Part shown: positions 48,271-64,000 of the stretch, piece after piece | How the letters are laid out: every line of letters starts with the position of its first letter | How positions within the stretch are numbered: position 1 is the stretch's first letter | Origin: Streptomyces dysideae | GTDB taxonomy: Bacteria > Actinomycetota > Actinomycetes > Streptomycetales > Streptomycetaceae | DNA: 64,000 nucleotides | NCBI RefSeq assembly: GCF_001514305.1 | Contig: NZ_KQ949086.1 | Span: 1-64,000, forward strand | Direction: 5' to 3' | Program-made: the position numbers and the translations under genes | Notes under the pieces: model-generated | What the model saw: only the letters and a program-made list of their open reading frames with translations | Database searches by the model: none | What the model was told of the DNA's origin: nothing

Positions 48271-49014
48271 TCAGGGCGTACTCGACGGAGTCCGCACGGA
48301 AGTCAGTACGCCGATCTTGTCGATGCGGTGTTCGGGGTTGCCTCTTTCGTCACGCCAGTAGTTTCCGGCCGCGTTGTCCTCGGGTGTGGCGCAGGTGGAG
48401 ATGGTGATCACGGCTTGGGTGGGGCGTTCGCCCGGGACGCCCGGGACCGCTGCCCGCTGTTCGGCGAGCGAGCGCGCGGAACGGAAGGAGGTGCTCCTGG
48501 TGTCGGTGATCTCGTACTCGTAGCTCGTGCCGCCCGACGTGACCAGGACCCGGTCGCCCTCGTCGAGGGCCGGGAGTTGGCGCAGGGGGCCGCCGACGGA
48601 GAGGCGGTGGGCCGTGACGAGGTAGTTGCCGATCTCGCCGGGACCGACACCGCCCAGCTCGCCGTAGGGGCTGGCTCCGACGCCGCGGTTCTGGATGCGG
48701 GTGCCCGGCCAGTCGTCGGTCGTCCCCTCGTAGGGGATGACGCGCAGGTTCCTGAGGCCGATCGCCGGGATGGTGATCGACGCGGTCCGGTGCTGGGCGC
48801 CGGTCTCGCGGGGAGTCGGCTGCGTCGGTTCCAGGGCCGTCGTGACCGAGGGTGTTTCGGGTGCGGCCCGGGTGGGGCCGGCCGTGGGGGACGACGTGTC
48901 CGGGGCCGTCGCGGACTCGTCGGCTGCGCGGGCGCCGGTGGAGCAGCCGAGGAGCACGGTGACGCCGGCGGCGGCGAGGAGGGCGGGGAGGGTTCGGGAG
49001 CGGGAACGGGGCAT
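48271..49014 (-). CDS. Class E/F-like sortase
   Basis: A 247-residue secreted transpeptidase. The N-terminus has a signal/anchor (TLPALLAAAGVTVLLGCSTG, with a possible lipobox LLGC), then a Thr/Pro/Ala-rich spacer (residues about 30-85) and the sortase barrel: ITIPAIGLRNLRVIPYEGTT, EIGNYLVTAHRLSVGGPLRQ (catalytic His in TAHR), QAVITISTCATPEDNAAGNY (catalytic Cys in STC) and NPEHRIDKIGVL (catalytic Arg). Sortases attach surface proteins to the cell wall. No LPXTG/LAXTG substrate gene is adjacent. It is overlapped in another frame by the extended hydrolase ORF from upstream. Confidence 0.88.
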   Translation of the reverse strand: MPRSRSRTLPALLAAAGVTVLLGCSTGARAADESATAPDTSSPTAGPTRAAPETPSVTTALEPTQPTPRETGAQHRTASITIPAIGLRNLRVIPYEGTTDDWPGTRIQNRGVGASPYGELGGVGPGEIGNYLVTAHRLSVGGPLRQLPALDEGDRVLVTSGGTSYEYEITDTRSTSFRSARSLAEQRAAVPGVPGERPTQAVITISTCATPEDNAAGNYWRDERGNPEHRIDKIGVLTSVRTPSSTP

Positions 49015-50006
49015 GGCACTCGGGTTCGTAGCCGGGGTGGGTGCTTCGACAGGAGAACGACACGAGTCGTCCACGTGTTCCCTGTACCTCCCCGTACCCG
49101 CGGAGCCACTCCGCCCAGCGCCTCCCCCGCCTTCCGCGCCCCCTCCGTCAGGCCGGCCCCGCCCCTCCCGTCACTCCCCAGGAAGGCGAGGAGCGCGCTG
49201 TTGACCTCCTCGGCGTGGGTCCACAGCAGGCCGTGCGGGGCGCCCTCGATCTCCATGTAGTCGGCGGACGGCAGCGCCTTGTGGAACAGGCGCGCGGTTC
49301 CCTCGGCCGGCAGGATCCGGTCGGCCGTGCCGTGCAGGATCAGGGCCGGCACGTCGATGGCCGGGATGTCGGCGCGGAAGTCGGTGTACCAGGTCGACGG
49401 CGCGGCCGAGGCGGCGAAGGAGCCGCCGCCCGCCGCGACGTTCCAGCTGTTGCGTACCGCTTCCTCGCTGATCCTGGTGCCGAGGTTCTCGTCGAGGTTG
49501 TAGAAGTCGTTGTAGAAGGCGGTGTAGTAGGCGTAGCGGTCCGCCTTGACGGCCGCGACCACCCCGTCGAAGAACTCCTTCGGGGCGACCCCGCCCGGAT
49601 TGCCGTCGGACTTGAGCAGGCAGGGCTCGAGCGAGGCCAGGAAGGCGACCTTGGCGACCCGGGCGGAGCCGTAGGTGGACACGTACCGGGCGACCTCGCC
49701 GGTGCCCATGGAGGAACCGACCAGGGCGGCGTCCCGCACGTCGAGGGTCGCCGGCACGGTGTTCAGGTCGGCCGCGAAGGTGTCGTAGTCGTAGCCGGTC
49801 GTCGGCTGGCTGGACTGGCCGAAGCCGCGGCGGTCGTACGTGATCACGCGGTAGCCCGCTTCGAGGAGCGCGGCGCTCTGCCGCTCCCAGGAGTGGCCGT
49901 CGAGCGGGAAGCCGTGGATGAGGACGACCGGCTGACCGGTTCCATGGTCTTCGTAGTACAGGTCGATGGTGGTGGAATTCTCCTGGCCCACGGTGATGTA
50001 TGGCAC
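48408..50006 (-). CDS. Alpha/beta hydrolase (non-heme chloroperoxidase-like) with lost stop
   Basis: The first 277 residues are a complete alpha/beta hydrolase: YYEDHGTGQPVVLIHGFPLD, YRVITYDRRGFGQSSQPTTG, AALVGSSMGTGEVARYVSTY (nucleophile Ser), VPALILHGTADRILPAEGTA (Asp) and IEGAPHGLLWTHAEEVNSAL (His). Family members normally stop right after LLAFLG. Here the frame stays open for another 250 codons of low-complexity Pro/Arg/Ser sequence, passing antiparallel-free but out-of-frame through most of the sortase gene. A one-base shift would stop it at about 49171. Thus either a stop was lost by frameshift or there is a sequencing error. The GTG start at 50006 has a GGGCGGG-type upstream site. Function: probable esterase/perhydrolase, cytoplasmic. 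Confidence 0.75.
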   Translation of the reverse strand: MPYITVGQENSTTIDLYYEDHGTGQPVVLIHGFPLDGHSWERQSAALLEAGYRVITYDRRGFGQSSQPTTGYDYDTFAADLNTVPATLDVRDAALVGSSMGTGEVARYVSTYGSARVAKVAFLASLEPCLLKSDGNPGGVAPKEFFDGVVAAVKADRYAYYTAFYNDFYNLDENLGTRISEEAVRNSWNVAAGGGSFAASAAPSTWYTDFRADIPAIDVPALILHGTADRILPAEGTARLFHKALPSADYMEIEGAPHGLLWTHAEEVNSALLAFLGSDGRGGAGLTEGARKAGEALGGVAPRVRGGTGNTWTTRVVLLSKHPPRLRTRVPCPVPAPEPSPPSSPPPASPCSSAAPPAPAQPTSPRRPRTRRPPRPAPPGPHPKHPRSRRPWNRRSRLPARPAPSTGPRRSPSRRSASGTCASSPTRGRPTTGRAPASRTAASEPAPTASWAVSVPARSATTSSRPTASPSAAPCANSRPSTRATGSWSRRAARATSTRSPTPGAPPSVPRARSPNSGQRSRASRANAPPKP

Positions 50007-50209
50007 GTGCCCGCCCTTCGTCCGGAGTTGGTTGGTGATGCCCGTCGTCACCATGCCAGGGCGGACCTCGCACGGCCTGTTCTCCTCCAGCGCACGGCCT
50101 GTTGTCCAGCAGCGCCGCCGCGGACGGACCGCCTCGGTCACGACGTCCGGGCTTCGGTCCGACCGCGGCATGCCGCCGAGCGTGTCGCGGAGCTGGGCGC
50201 GGGCGGGTG

Positions 50210-50353
50210 ATGCCGGGCTTGGGGAAGATCTTGTGCAGGTGGAAGCCGATGGTGCACAACGACCCGCTGGTGTCCCAGGTGATCAGGACCGGCGAACTCC
50301 AGGCGTGGTTCCTGGCCGAGCACTTGGTCGACACACCGCTGGTGCGCGCCTGA
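50210..50353 (+). pseudogene. Possible Dps-like C-terminal fragment
   Basis: A short frame ending LGKILCRWKPMVHNDPLVSQ, VIRTGELQAWFLAEHLVDTP. The DPLVSQVIRxGELQAWFL part resembles the last helix of Dps/ferritin-like proteins (EVLRELEKQAWFL-type). There is no helical bundle upstream. The match is short, so this is a weak call. The remainder of the 50007-50439 interval shows no gene and contains the PKS promoter region. Confidence 0.3.
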
Positions 50354-50439
50354 GGGACGGTGCGCCTACGCTCAATACCGTTGCTCTGCAAGGAGATTGA
50401 CGGCGGCCGTGCTGCGACACGTGCCGGAGGGGCGGGTAC

Positions 50440-58586
<8,147 letters not shown>

Positions 58587-58590
<4 letters not shown>

Positions 58591-60092
58591 ACCCCAACCG
58601 TGAGACAGGGGAGACCTGGGAGACCGACGAGTTCGACGTGATCGTCGTGGGCGGCGGCCCGGCCGGTTCGACCGCCGCCACGGCCGTCGCCCTGCGGGGC
58701 CACCGCGTCCTCCTGCTGGAGCAGCAGACGTTCCCCCGGTACCAGATCGGCGAGTCGCTGCTCCCGTCCACCGTGCACGGGGTGTGCCGCATCCTGGGCG
58801 TCGAGGAGGAGGTCGCGCGGGCGGGCTTCAAGCCGAAGCGCGGCGGGACCTTCCGTTGGGGCCGGAACCGGGACCCGTGGCAGTTCTCCTTCGCCCTGTC
58901 CCCGCGGCTGGCCGACCCGACCTCGTTCGCCTACCAGGTCGAGCGGTCCCGGTTCGACGCGATCCTGCTGGACAACGCCCGCCGGGTCGGCGTCGACGTA
59001 CGGGAGGGTTGCCGGGTCAAGGGCGTACTCGCCGACGAGGAACGCGTCAGGGGCGTCAACTGGACGGGCCCCGCCGGGGAGATCCACGAGGCCCGGGCCC
59101 GTTACGTCGTGGACGCGTCCGGCAACGGCAGCCGGGTCCACGGCGAGGTCGGCGGCAGGCGGACGTACTCCGACTTCTTCCGGAACATCGCGGTGTTCGG
59201 CTACTTCGCCGGCGGCGCGCGGCTCCCGAAGCCGAACGACGGCAACATCTTCTGTGCCGCCTTCGACGAGGGCTGGCTCTGGTACATCCCGCTGAGGGAC
59301 GACCTCACCAGTGTCGGAGCGGTGGTCGGCCGGGACAACGCCGCCGCGATCCAGCAGGACCCGGTGACGGCCTGGCGCGGGCTGATCGACTCCTGCCCGG
59401 AGGTCCGGGACCTCCTGCACGGGGTGCCGCAGTCCACCGAAGCGCCGTACGACCAGGTGCGGGTCCGCAAGGACTGGTCGTACTGGAAGGCACGGCTGTG
59501 GCGGCCCGGCATGGTGCTGGTCGGCGACGCGGCGTGCTTCGTCGACCCGGTGCTGTCCTCCGGAGTGCACCTCGCCACGTACGGCGCCCTGCTCGCGGCC
59601 CGCTCCATCAACGGCGGCCTCGCCGGAACGCTCGGCGAGGGCCGCCTCTTCGACGAGTTCGAGGCCCGCTACCGGCACGAGTACGGCCTGTTCCACGAGT
59701 TCCTGGTCTCCTTCTACGACATGCATCAGGACGAACGGTCGTACTTCTGGAAGGCACGCAAGGTCACCCACGTCGACGCGACGGAACGGGAGGCGTTCGT
59801 CGACCTGGTGGGCGGACTGGCCTCCGGCGACACGTCCCTCGCCGGGCCCGGACAGGCGGGTGCCCGGCTGACGACCACCGCCTCGGAACTCGACCAGGCC
59901 GTCGGCCGGCTCCCGGACTCCGACGGCCTGCGCAATCCGCTCTTCGAGTCCGCCTCGATCCGCCAGGTCTTCCAGGAGGGCGCGGTCCTGCAGGAACGGG
60001 GTGTCTTCGGCGGACCGTTGGAGGAGGAGACCCCGCTGCGCCCCGGCGGTCTGGTGGCCTCGGAGGACGGACTCACGTGGGTGGCCGGGTGA
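58587..60092 (+). CDS. Flavin-dependent halogenase
   Basis: A 501-residue FADH2-dependent halogenase. FAD motif GGGPAGS is at residues 22-28. FPRYQIGESLLPS (49-61) and the halogenase motif WxWxIP as WLWYIP (230-235) are present. LVGDAACFVDPVLSSGVHLA (about 311) is the second flavin region. The FKPKRGGTFRWG block (81-92) matches carrier-tethered or phenolic/pyrrolic halogenases of the PltA/CmlS kind more than tryptophan halogenases. The GTG overlaps the PKS stop (GTGA) with AGAAGGAG upstream, so it is translated with the PKS. I infer that it chlorinates the PKS-bound intermediate or released product. A flavin reductase is not encoded nearby. Confidence 0.9.
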
Positions 60093-60098
60093 ACCTGT

Positions 60099-61913
60099 TC
60101 ACAGCAGGTCGGCCCGGGCGGGGCTGTCGTCGAGGAAGCCGCCCGACTGGTGCTGCCACAGCTTCGCGTAGGCGCCGTCCGATGCGAGCAGTTCCTGGTG
60201 CGTTCCCTGCTCGACGATCCGTCCGCGGTCGAGGACGACAAGCTGGTCCATGCCGGCGACGGTGCTCAGCCGGTGCGCCACCACGAGCGCCGTCCGCCCC
60301 TCCATGAGCCGCCACAGCGCCTCCTGGACGAGGAGCTCGCTCTCGGAGTCCAGCGCGCTGGTCGCCTCGTCGAGCAGCAGGATCGGCGCGTCGCGCAGGA
60401 TCGCCCTGGCGAGAGCGACTCGCTGGCGCTGTCCGCCGGACAGCTTGATGCCGCGCTCGCCCACCATGGTGTCGAAGCCGTGCGGCAGCGCGTCGGCGAA
60501 CTCGGTGACGTGCGCGGCCTCGGCGGCGCGGCGGATCTCGGCGTCGGTGGCGTCCGGCCGGGCGAACGCGATGTTGTCCCGCAGCGTGCGATGGAACATC
60601 GCCGGATCCTGCGGCACGTAGGCGATCAGGCTGCGCAGGTCGGCCTGGCGCAGCCTGCTGATGTCCTGACCCCCGATCAGGATCCGGCCGGCGTCGATGT
60701 CCGTCATCCGCAGCAGCAGCCGGGAGAGTGTGGTCTTGCCTCCGCCGGACCGGCCGACGAGACCGATCTTCGTCCCGCTGGGCACGGTCAGGTCGAGGCC
60801 CTCGAAGAGCGTCTCCGCTCCCGCGTGCGCGAACGTCACCTTGTCGAAGCGGACGTCGGCGCCCCCGGGCAGCAGCGGCTCCGGCGAGACGGGGTCGAGC
60901 ACGGTCGGCGGGGTCAGCAGCAGTTCGGTGAACTGCGCGGCCTCCGTCATCGAGCTTTCCAGCCGCCGGTAGATCTGGTTGAACTCGAACATGATCCGGG
61001 TCGCGTTGGTGTAGTACGTGAAGGCGACCACGACCGCCTCCACGCCGTTCCCACCCCCGCCGAGCGTGACCGCTAGCAGCAGGCCCAGCACGTTGGTCAG
61101 CACGGACAAGGGCGCGACCAGCGTGTCGATGCGCAGGTTGCCGTAGTCCCACGACCGCAGCGTGAGCCGTCGCGACGCCGCGACGCGGGAGCGGTGTTCC
61201 GCGGCCTCACGTTCCTCGGCGGCGAACGCCCGGACCGTGTCCATGTTCATCAGGCTGTCGGCGACGTGACCCGACACCCGGGCGATCGCCGCCTCGCGCT
61301 GTCCGACGAGCACCTGGCGGCGCCGGATGAGGGGTGCCACGCACAGCGCCGTCACCGCGATCATCACCAACAGCCCGACGACGAGGAGCGGTTCGTAGCG
61401 CCACAGGACCACCGCTCCGAACAGCAGCGGCACGAAGTTGGCCACGACGTTGAACGTCAGTGTGTCGACGAACTGCTCGAAGCGGGAGGCGAAGCTCAGC
61501 ACCCGCTTGGTCAGCGAGCCGGCGAAGTTGTCGTGGAAGAAGGCGGCGTCCTTGGCGAACAGCTCGTCCATGCCGATGATGTACAGGTGCTCGATGCCGA
61601 GGGCGTCGAGCCGGTTCAGGCAGTGCAGGCCGATGCGCCACAGCGCCTCCGCGAGCAGCATGACGCCGGCGAAACCGAGGACGTAGGGCAGCGCGGAGCC
61701 GACGGTGCTGCCGGCGTCGTCGGCGATACGGCCGACGAGCTTCGCGACGACCAGCGGCGCGATGTAGTAGAGGCCGATGTTGCCCAGCGCGGGCAGTAGC
61801 ATGCCCGGCACCGTCAGCCGCCGGAGCCGGGCCAGTTCCCGTCCGTAATGACGAAGCGCGAGGAGCACCGGGCCCTTGCCCGGCGGGACTTCGCGCGATG
61901 CAGGCGATTCCAT
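60099..61913 (-). CDS. ABC exporter, fused permease and ATPase
   Basis: A 604-residue half-transporter of the MsbA/LmrA type. About six transmembrane helices span the first 310 residues (LTVPGMLLPALGNIGLYYIA, LLVVGLLVMIAVTALCVAPL, TLVAPLSVLTNVLGLLLAVT). The ATPase has Walker A GLVGRSGGGKTTLSRLLLRM, Q-loop VPQDPAMFHRTLRDNI, signature IKLSGGQRQRVALARAILRD, Walker B ILLLDEATSALDSESE and switch His VVAHRLSTVAG. It would work as a homodimer. It converges on the halogenase gene with a 6-bp gap, and is the obvious export or self-protection gene of the locus. Several starts are possible; 61913 has AGGA at good spacing. Confidence 0.9.
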   Translation of the reverse strand: MESPASREVPPGKGPVLLALRHYGRELARLRRLTVPGMLLPALGNIGLYYIAPLVVAKLVGRIADDAGSTVGSALPYVLGFAGVMLLAEALWRIGLHCLNRLDALGIEHLYIIGMDELFAKDAAFFHDNFAGSLTKRVLSFASRFEQFVDTLTFNVVANFVPLLFGAVVLWRYEPLLVVGLLVMIAVTALCVAPLIRRRQVLVGQREAAIARVSGHVADSLMNMDTVRAFAAEEREAAEHRSRVAASRRLTLRSWDYGNLRIDTLVAPLSVLTNVLGLLLAVTLGGGGNGVEAVVVAFTYYTNATRIMFEFNQIYRRLESSMTEAAQFTELLLTPPTVLDPVSPEPLLPGGADVRFDKVTFAHAGAETLFEGLDLTVPSGTKIGLVGRSGGGKTTLSRLLLRMTDIDAGRILIGGQDISRLRQADLRSLIAYVPQDPAMFHRTLRDNIAFARPDATDAEIRRAAEAAHVTEFADALPHGFDTMVGERGIKLSGGQRQRVALARAILRDAPILLLDEATSALDSESELLVQEALWRLMEGRTALVVAHRLSTVAGMDQLVVLDRGRIVEQGTHQELLASDGAYAKLWQHQSGGFLDDSPARADLL

Positions 61914-62095
61914 CCCCATCCTGAGTTGTCGTACGGCCGCCCGCCAGGTGCTGTTGGCGGGCAGGTGCCGTGGGCTTCGTCCGCACACCGGACACGAAGA
62001 GTAGCGACTAAGTCACTGTGCGAATAGAGCGGACCGGGAACGGAGTGTCCCGCGACGGCGTACGCGGCGTCCAAGCATTTTCTCGGCCGGCCCAT

Positions 62096-62141
62096 GCAAA
62101 AAGGGCCCTCACGCTCGTCGCCTGCGAAGACCCTTCGCACC
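62096..62141 (-). terminator. Terminator behind the tRNA-Pro remnant
   Basis: On the minus strand GCGAAG-GGT-CTTCGC forms a hairpin just after the tRNA fragment, and AGGGCCCTTTTTGC follows about 25 bases later, a small palindrome plus a T-run. This looks like the original terminator of the second tRNA-Pro gene, so the DNA left of 62143 is probably the authentic downstream flank. Confidence 0.6.
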
Positions 62142-62142
62142 G

Positions 62143-62184
62143 TCGGGACGACAGGATTTGAACCTGCGCCCCCTGCACTCCCAG
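62143..62184 (-). pseudogene. 3' half of a tRNA-Pro(GGG) gene
   Basis: The minus strand carries anticodon loop CTGGGAG (anticodon GGG), the 3' anticodon-stem strand TGCAG, a variable loop, T-arm GCAGG-TTCAAAT-CCTGT and acceptor 3' strand CGTCCCG plus A. The 5' half, which should begin CGGGACG and supply CTGCA of the anticodon stem, is replaced by unrelated sequence. The break inside the anticodon region is typical of an attachment-site remnant left by a tRNA-integrating element. Confidence 0.75.
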
Positions 62185-62216
62185 GAGGGCGAGACACTCT
62201 CTCCTCCGAGGTCGCC

Positions 62217-62446
62217 CCGCGCATGGAAGGCGCCTGGTGGTTCATGGCGTTGTTCATGACGCTGAGCGTGCTCAACGTGTTCCTGGGCGAGGAGTTCGTC
62301 TTCCGGGGAATCCTCCTGCCCCGGATGCGCGGGGTGTGCCCGTCAAGCGGTACCAGAGCATGCGACTGTCGGTCGTCCCGCACGCCATCCAGACCGTGAT
62401 CGTGTGCTGGATGATGCTCGGTCTGATGCGCGGCACGATGCCTTGA
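62217..62446 (+). pseudogene. CPBP intramembrane protease fragment
   Basis: The frame MEGAWWFMALFMTLSVLNVF then LGEEFVFRGILLPRMRGV contains the EExxxR motif of CAAX/CPBP intramembrane metalloproteases. After a shift it continues VKRYQSMRLSVVPHAIQTVI then VCWMMLGLMRG, the last helix. The N-terminal helices and the middle part with the HxxxN/D metal motifs are missing. It directly follows the tRNA half, so it lies at a recombination junction. Confidence 0.65.
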
Positions 62447-62503
62447 GCCCCGCGCCGGTGGCCAGGCCTTCTGCCCAGCCTGTCCGGCCCTTCTCCAACG
62501 CCG

Positions 62504-62866
62504 TCAGGACGATGTGAGGCAGAAGGGGTGGCCGGCCGGATCCACGAGCACCCGCCACCGCCCGTTGCCGGGCTGATGGTCCGGCTTCACCGCGCCGAGC
62601 CCCAGGGCCCGGCGCTCCGCCGCGTCGAGGTCCTCGACGCGGAAGTCCAGGTGGAACTGCTGCGGCACGTCCTGTCCCGGCCACCGCGGGGCCCGGTATC
62701 CGTCGACCCGCTGGAATCCCAGGTCGCAGCCGGAGCCATCAGTCAGAGCGACGAACTCGTCCGCGCTGAAGAGCACCCGCATGCCGGTCAGTTCCCCGTA
62801 GAAGTCCGCCAGCGCCTGCGGGTCGGCACAGTCCAGCGTCACGCCTCGCATTACGGCACGCGACAT
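62504..62866 (-). CDS. VOC/glyoxalase-family protein
   Basis: A 120-residue VOC-superfamily protein. It begins MRGVTLDCADPQALADFYGE, LTGMRVLFSADEFVALTDGS and continues VPQQFHLDFRVEDLDAAERR, ALGLGAVKPDHQPGNGRWRV and LVDPAGHPFCLTSS. The paired beta-alpha-beta-beta-beta halves and the terminal DPAGHPFCL motif are typical of bleomycin-resistance/glyoxalase-like proteins common in Streptomyces. Potential metal or ligand residues are His in FHLDFRV and GHPFCL. AAGGGGTGGACG lies before the ATG. No substrate can be assigned. Confidence 0.88.
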   Translation of the reverse strand: MSRAVMRGVTLDCADPQALADFYGELTGMRVLFSADEFVALTDGSGCDLGFQRVDGYRAPRWPGQDVPQQFHLDFRVEDLDAAERRALGLGAVKPDHQPGNGRWRVLVDPAGHPFCLTSS

Positions 62867-63255
62867 CGTCCACCCCTTCGCGTCCCCCCGCAGGGGCCCA
62901 GCACGGTGCCGCCACGCGCGGTCACCAGCCGCATGATAGGTATGACAACACCGTTGGAGGCAAAGGCTTTTCCCCGTCGCCCGGGCCCGCCCCCCTCGTC
63001 GCCCGCAGTGTCTCTGCCTCCCCCGCTGCCGCCCGCGGGTGCCGCGACGGTACGCGCCCTCTGCGCCGCCGAGAGCTGCTCTGAACCCGCCGGGCGACGG
63101 AACCCACGGCCCGGGTCCGTCGAATCCGGCACGACGTGTCACCCCACCGGGCTCGGCAGAAGTCCACCAGTCCCGACCCTGGCTCCGAGCCGGACCGGAT
63201 CGAGTACGGCACCGACTGCTTCCCCGGCCGGGGCAGCGGCCGCGTCCGGTGTCAC
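62867..63255. other. Intergenic region without a supported gene
   Basis: About 390 bases of GC-rich sequence with proline/arginine-rich open frames on both strands, none with recognisable motifs. It probably contains the promoter of the VOC gene and eroded coding DNA. Confidence 0.3.
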
Positions 63256-63799
63256 TCATCCGGTTTCCGAAGCGAGCACGATGACGGCCCCCCTCTTGTG
63301 TCCGGTGTCAACGTATCCGTGGGCTTCGGCGGCCCGTTCCAGGGGATGGCTCCGGTCGATGACGGGTCGGATCGCCCCCGCCCCGGCGAGTTCCCCGATC
63401 AGCACAAGGTCCCGGGTCTTCTCGCGCGGCGGCCTCAGCCCGGGGGACTTGGATGTCACCGCCGATTCCTGTGGCACACAGACGTATTCGGCGTGCATGC
63501 CGAATGATTCACTGATCGCGACGACCCGGTCGCTTTCGGTGAACGGCCGCACATCTGTGCCCACCGCCTCGATCTCTCCCGCACACGCGCCGCCGAGGAC
63601 GGGGCGCCTCGGGCTGAACGGCCCGAAGGCCAGCCTCGCCGAGAACGGCTTGCCTCGGCGTGCAGCACAAGTCCACGGCCGTGAGGGCCGCCGCACGGAT
63701 ACGGATCAGCAGTTCGCGTGCCTTGGGCGTGGGCTTGGGCACCTCCTCGACACTCAGCACCTCGGGCGGGCCGAAGGCACGGTGGACGACCGCCTTCAT
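63256..63799 (-). pseudogene. Zinc-type quinone oxidoreductase/ADH pseudogene
   Basis: The first frame gives MKAVVHRAFGPPEVLSVEEV, PKPTPKARELLIRIRAAALT and AVDLC. After a one-base shift the next gives RGKPFSARLAFGPFSPRRPV, LGGACAGEIEAVGTDVRPFT, ESFGMHAEYVCVPQESAV and then jumps to LIGELAGAGAIRPVIDRSHP and AAEAHGYVDTGHKRGAVIVL. It is an MDR-superfamily NADPH:quinone reductase. The whole Rossmann centre (about 150 residues) is deleted. Two lesions make it non-functional. Confidence 0.8.
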
Positions 63800-63819
63800 A
63801 CGAGTGCTCCTGTCCACGG

Positions 63820-64000
63820 CTAATCGACCGTTCGCAGGATCTGCTCTATGGAGACGGTCCTCGACCGCAGTTCGGCCACGTCGGCGGCGGTTCGCTGCTG
63901 TGCGTCGAGGGTGTTCTCGGCGAGTTTTCGTAGCGCTGCACGAGCTGCCGCAGTTCCTCCCGCTCCATGGCCTGGAGCTTGGCCTTGCGGATTTCCAGGT
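63820..64000 (-). pseudogene. Frameshifted C-terminal end of a coiled-coil protein (partial)
   Basis: The minus strand reads EIRKAKLQAMEREELRQLVQ then RYEN, and after a one-base shift LAENTLDAQQRTAADVAELR, SRTVSIEQILRTVD and stop. The heptad-like pattern suggests a coiled-coil C-terminus of a membrane or hypothetical protein whose beginning lies beyond the window. The shift sits in an AAAA run, so it may be a sequencing error or a true lesion. Confidence 0.5.

Noticed and set aside
48271..50006. Chloroperoxidase-like hydrolase considered as part of the halogenation pathway
   Set aside because: Enzymes of this fold are mainly esterases/perhydrolases; proximity to the halogenase alone is not evidence, and it is on the opposite strand.

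Overview
The window is high-GC actinobacterial DNA, most likely from a Streptomyces chromosome. Supporting signs are a WhiB-like regulator, several SpoIIE-type PP2C phosphatases (two fused to RsbW-like kinase domains), a class E/F-like sortase, PF04672 methyltransferases, aerobic cobalamin genes, GTG starts with GTGA or ATGA stop/start overlaps, and a large type I polyketide synthase. The genus is inferred from gene content; no rRNA or other marker is present.

Layout. (1) 0.3-6.9 kb: a PQQ operon: a small PQQ-associated protein, a PQQ alcohol dehydrogenase, pqqA-B-C-D-E, then a CaCA-type exchanger. (2) 6.9-19.2 kb: signalling genes (two very large GAF/PAS-SpoIIE-HATPase proteins, a SpoIIE phosphatase overlapping a separate MASE1 membrane sensor, and an orphan solute-binding lipoprotein). 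Within this part, at 9.9-12.3 kb, lies a decayed mercury-resistance locus with merA, merR and merB remnants and a MerT-like ORF. (3) 19.6-24.2 kb: an accessory zone with a transposase remnant, a pentapeptide-repeat lipoprotein, a methyltransferase remnant, a retropepsin-like lipoprotein and a PRC-barrel operon. It ends close to a tRNA-Pro(GGG) gene at 24841-24914. (4) 25-42 kb: mostly ordinary chromosomal genes: cobF, cobK, a HAD phosphatase, TauE/SafE, a lipase, WhiB-Dps, a response regulator, a PF04672 methyltransferase, a FluG-like glutamine-synthetase/amidohydrolase pair, a NUDIX-like protein and an FAD oxidase. Broken or fused genes are scattered through it, some beside G/C-rich hairpin repeats. 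(5) 41.5-48.3 kb: a hydroxyquinol (resorcinol-type) catabolic operon: flavin monooxygenase, intradiol dioxygenase, maleylacetate reductase and a YceI protein. It is divergent from an AcoR-like regulator, with a perfect TGTCTC-N5-GAGACA palindrome between them. (6) 48.3-50.0 kb: a sortase overlapped by an alpha/beta hydrolase ORF that has lost its expected stop. (7) 50.4-61.9 kb: a compact biosynthetic locus: one 2716-residue PKS (AMP-ligase-ACP-KS-AT-DH-KR-ACP-TE), a translationally coupled flavin-dependent halogenase, and a convergent ABC exporter. (8) 62.1-64 kb: a junction where the 3' half of a second tRNA-Pro(GGG) abuts a broken CPBP-protease gene, followed by a VOC protein, a broken quinone reductase and a frameshifted partial gene.

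Working together. PqqA-E would make PQQ for the adjacent dehydrogenase. The monooxygenase, dioxygenase and reductase would take a resorcinol-like phenol through hydroxyquinol and maleylacetate to 3-oxoadipate under the divergent regulator. The PKS would activate a carboxylic acid starter, extend it with malonyl-CoA and release it; the halogenase would halogenate the intermediate or product, and the ABC protein would export it. The best candidate for an undescribed system is this AL-PKS/halogenase/exporter locus. The two tRNA-Pro sites and the clustered gene relics mark the places where foreign DNA has come and gone.
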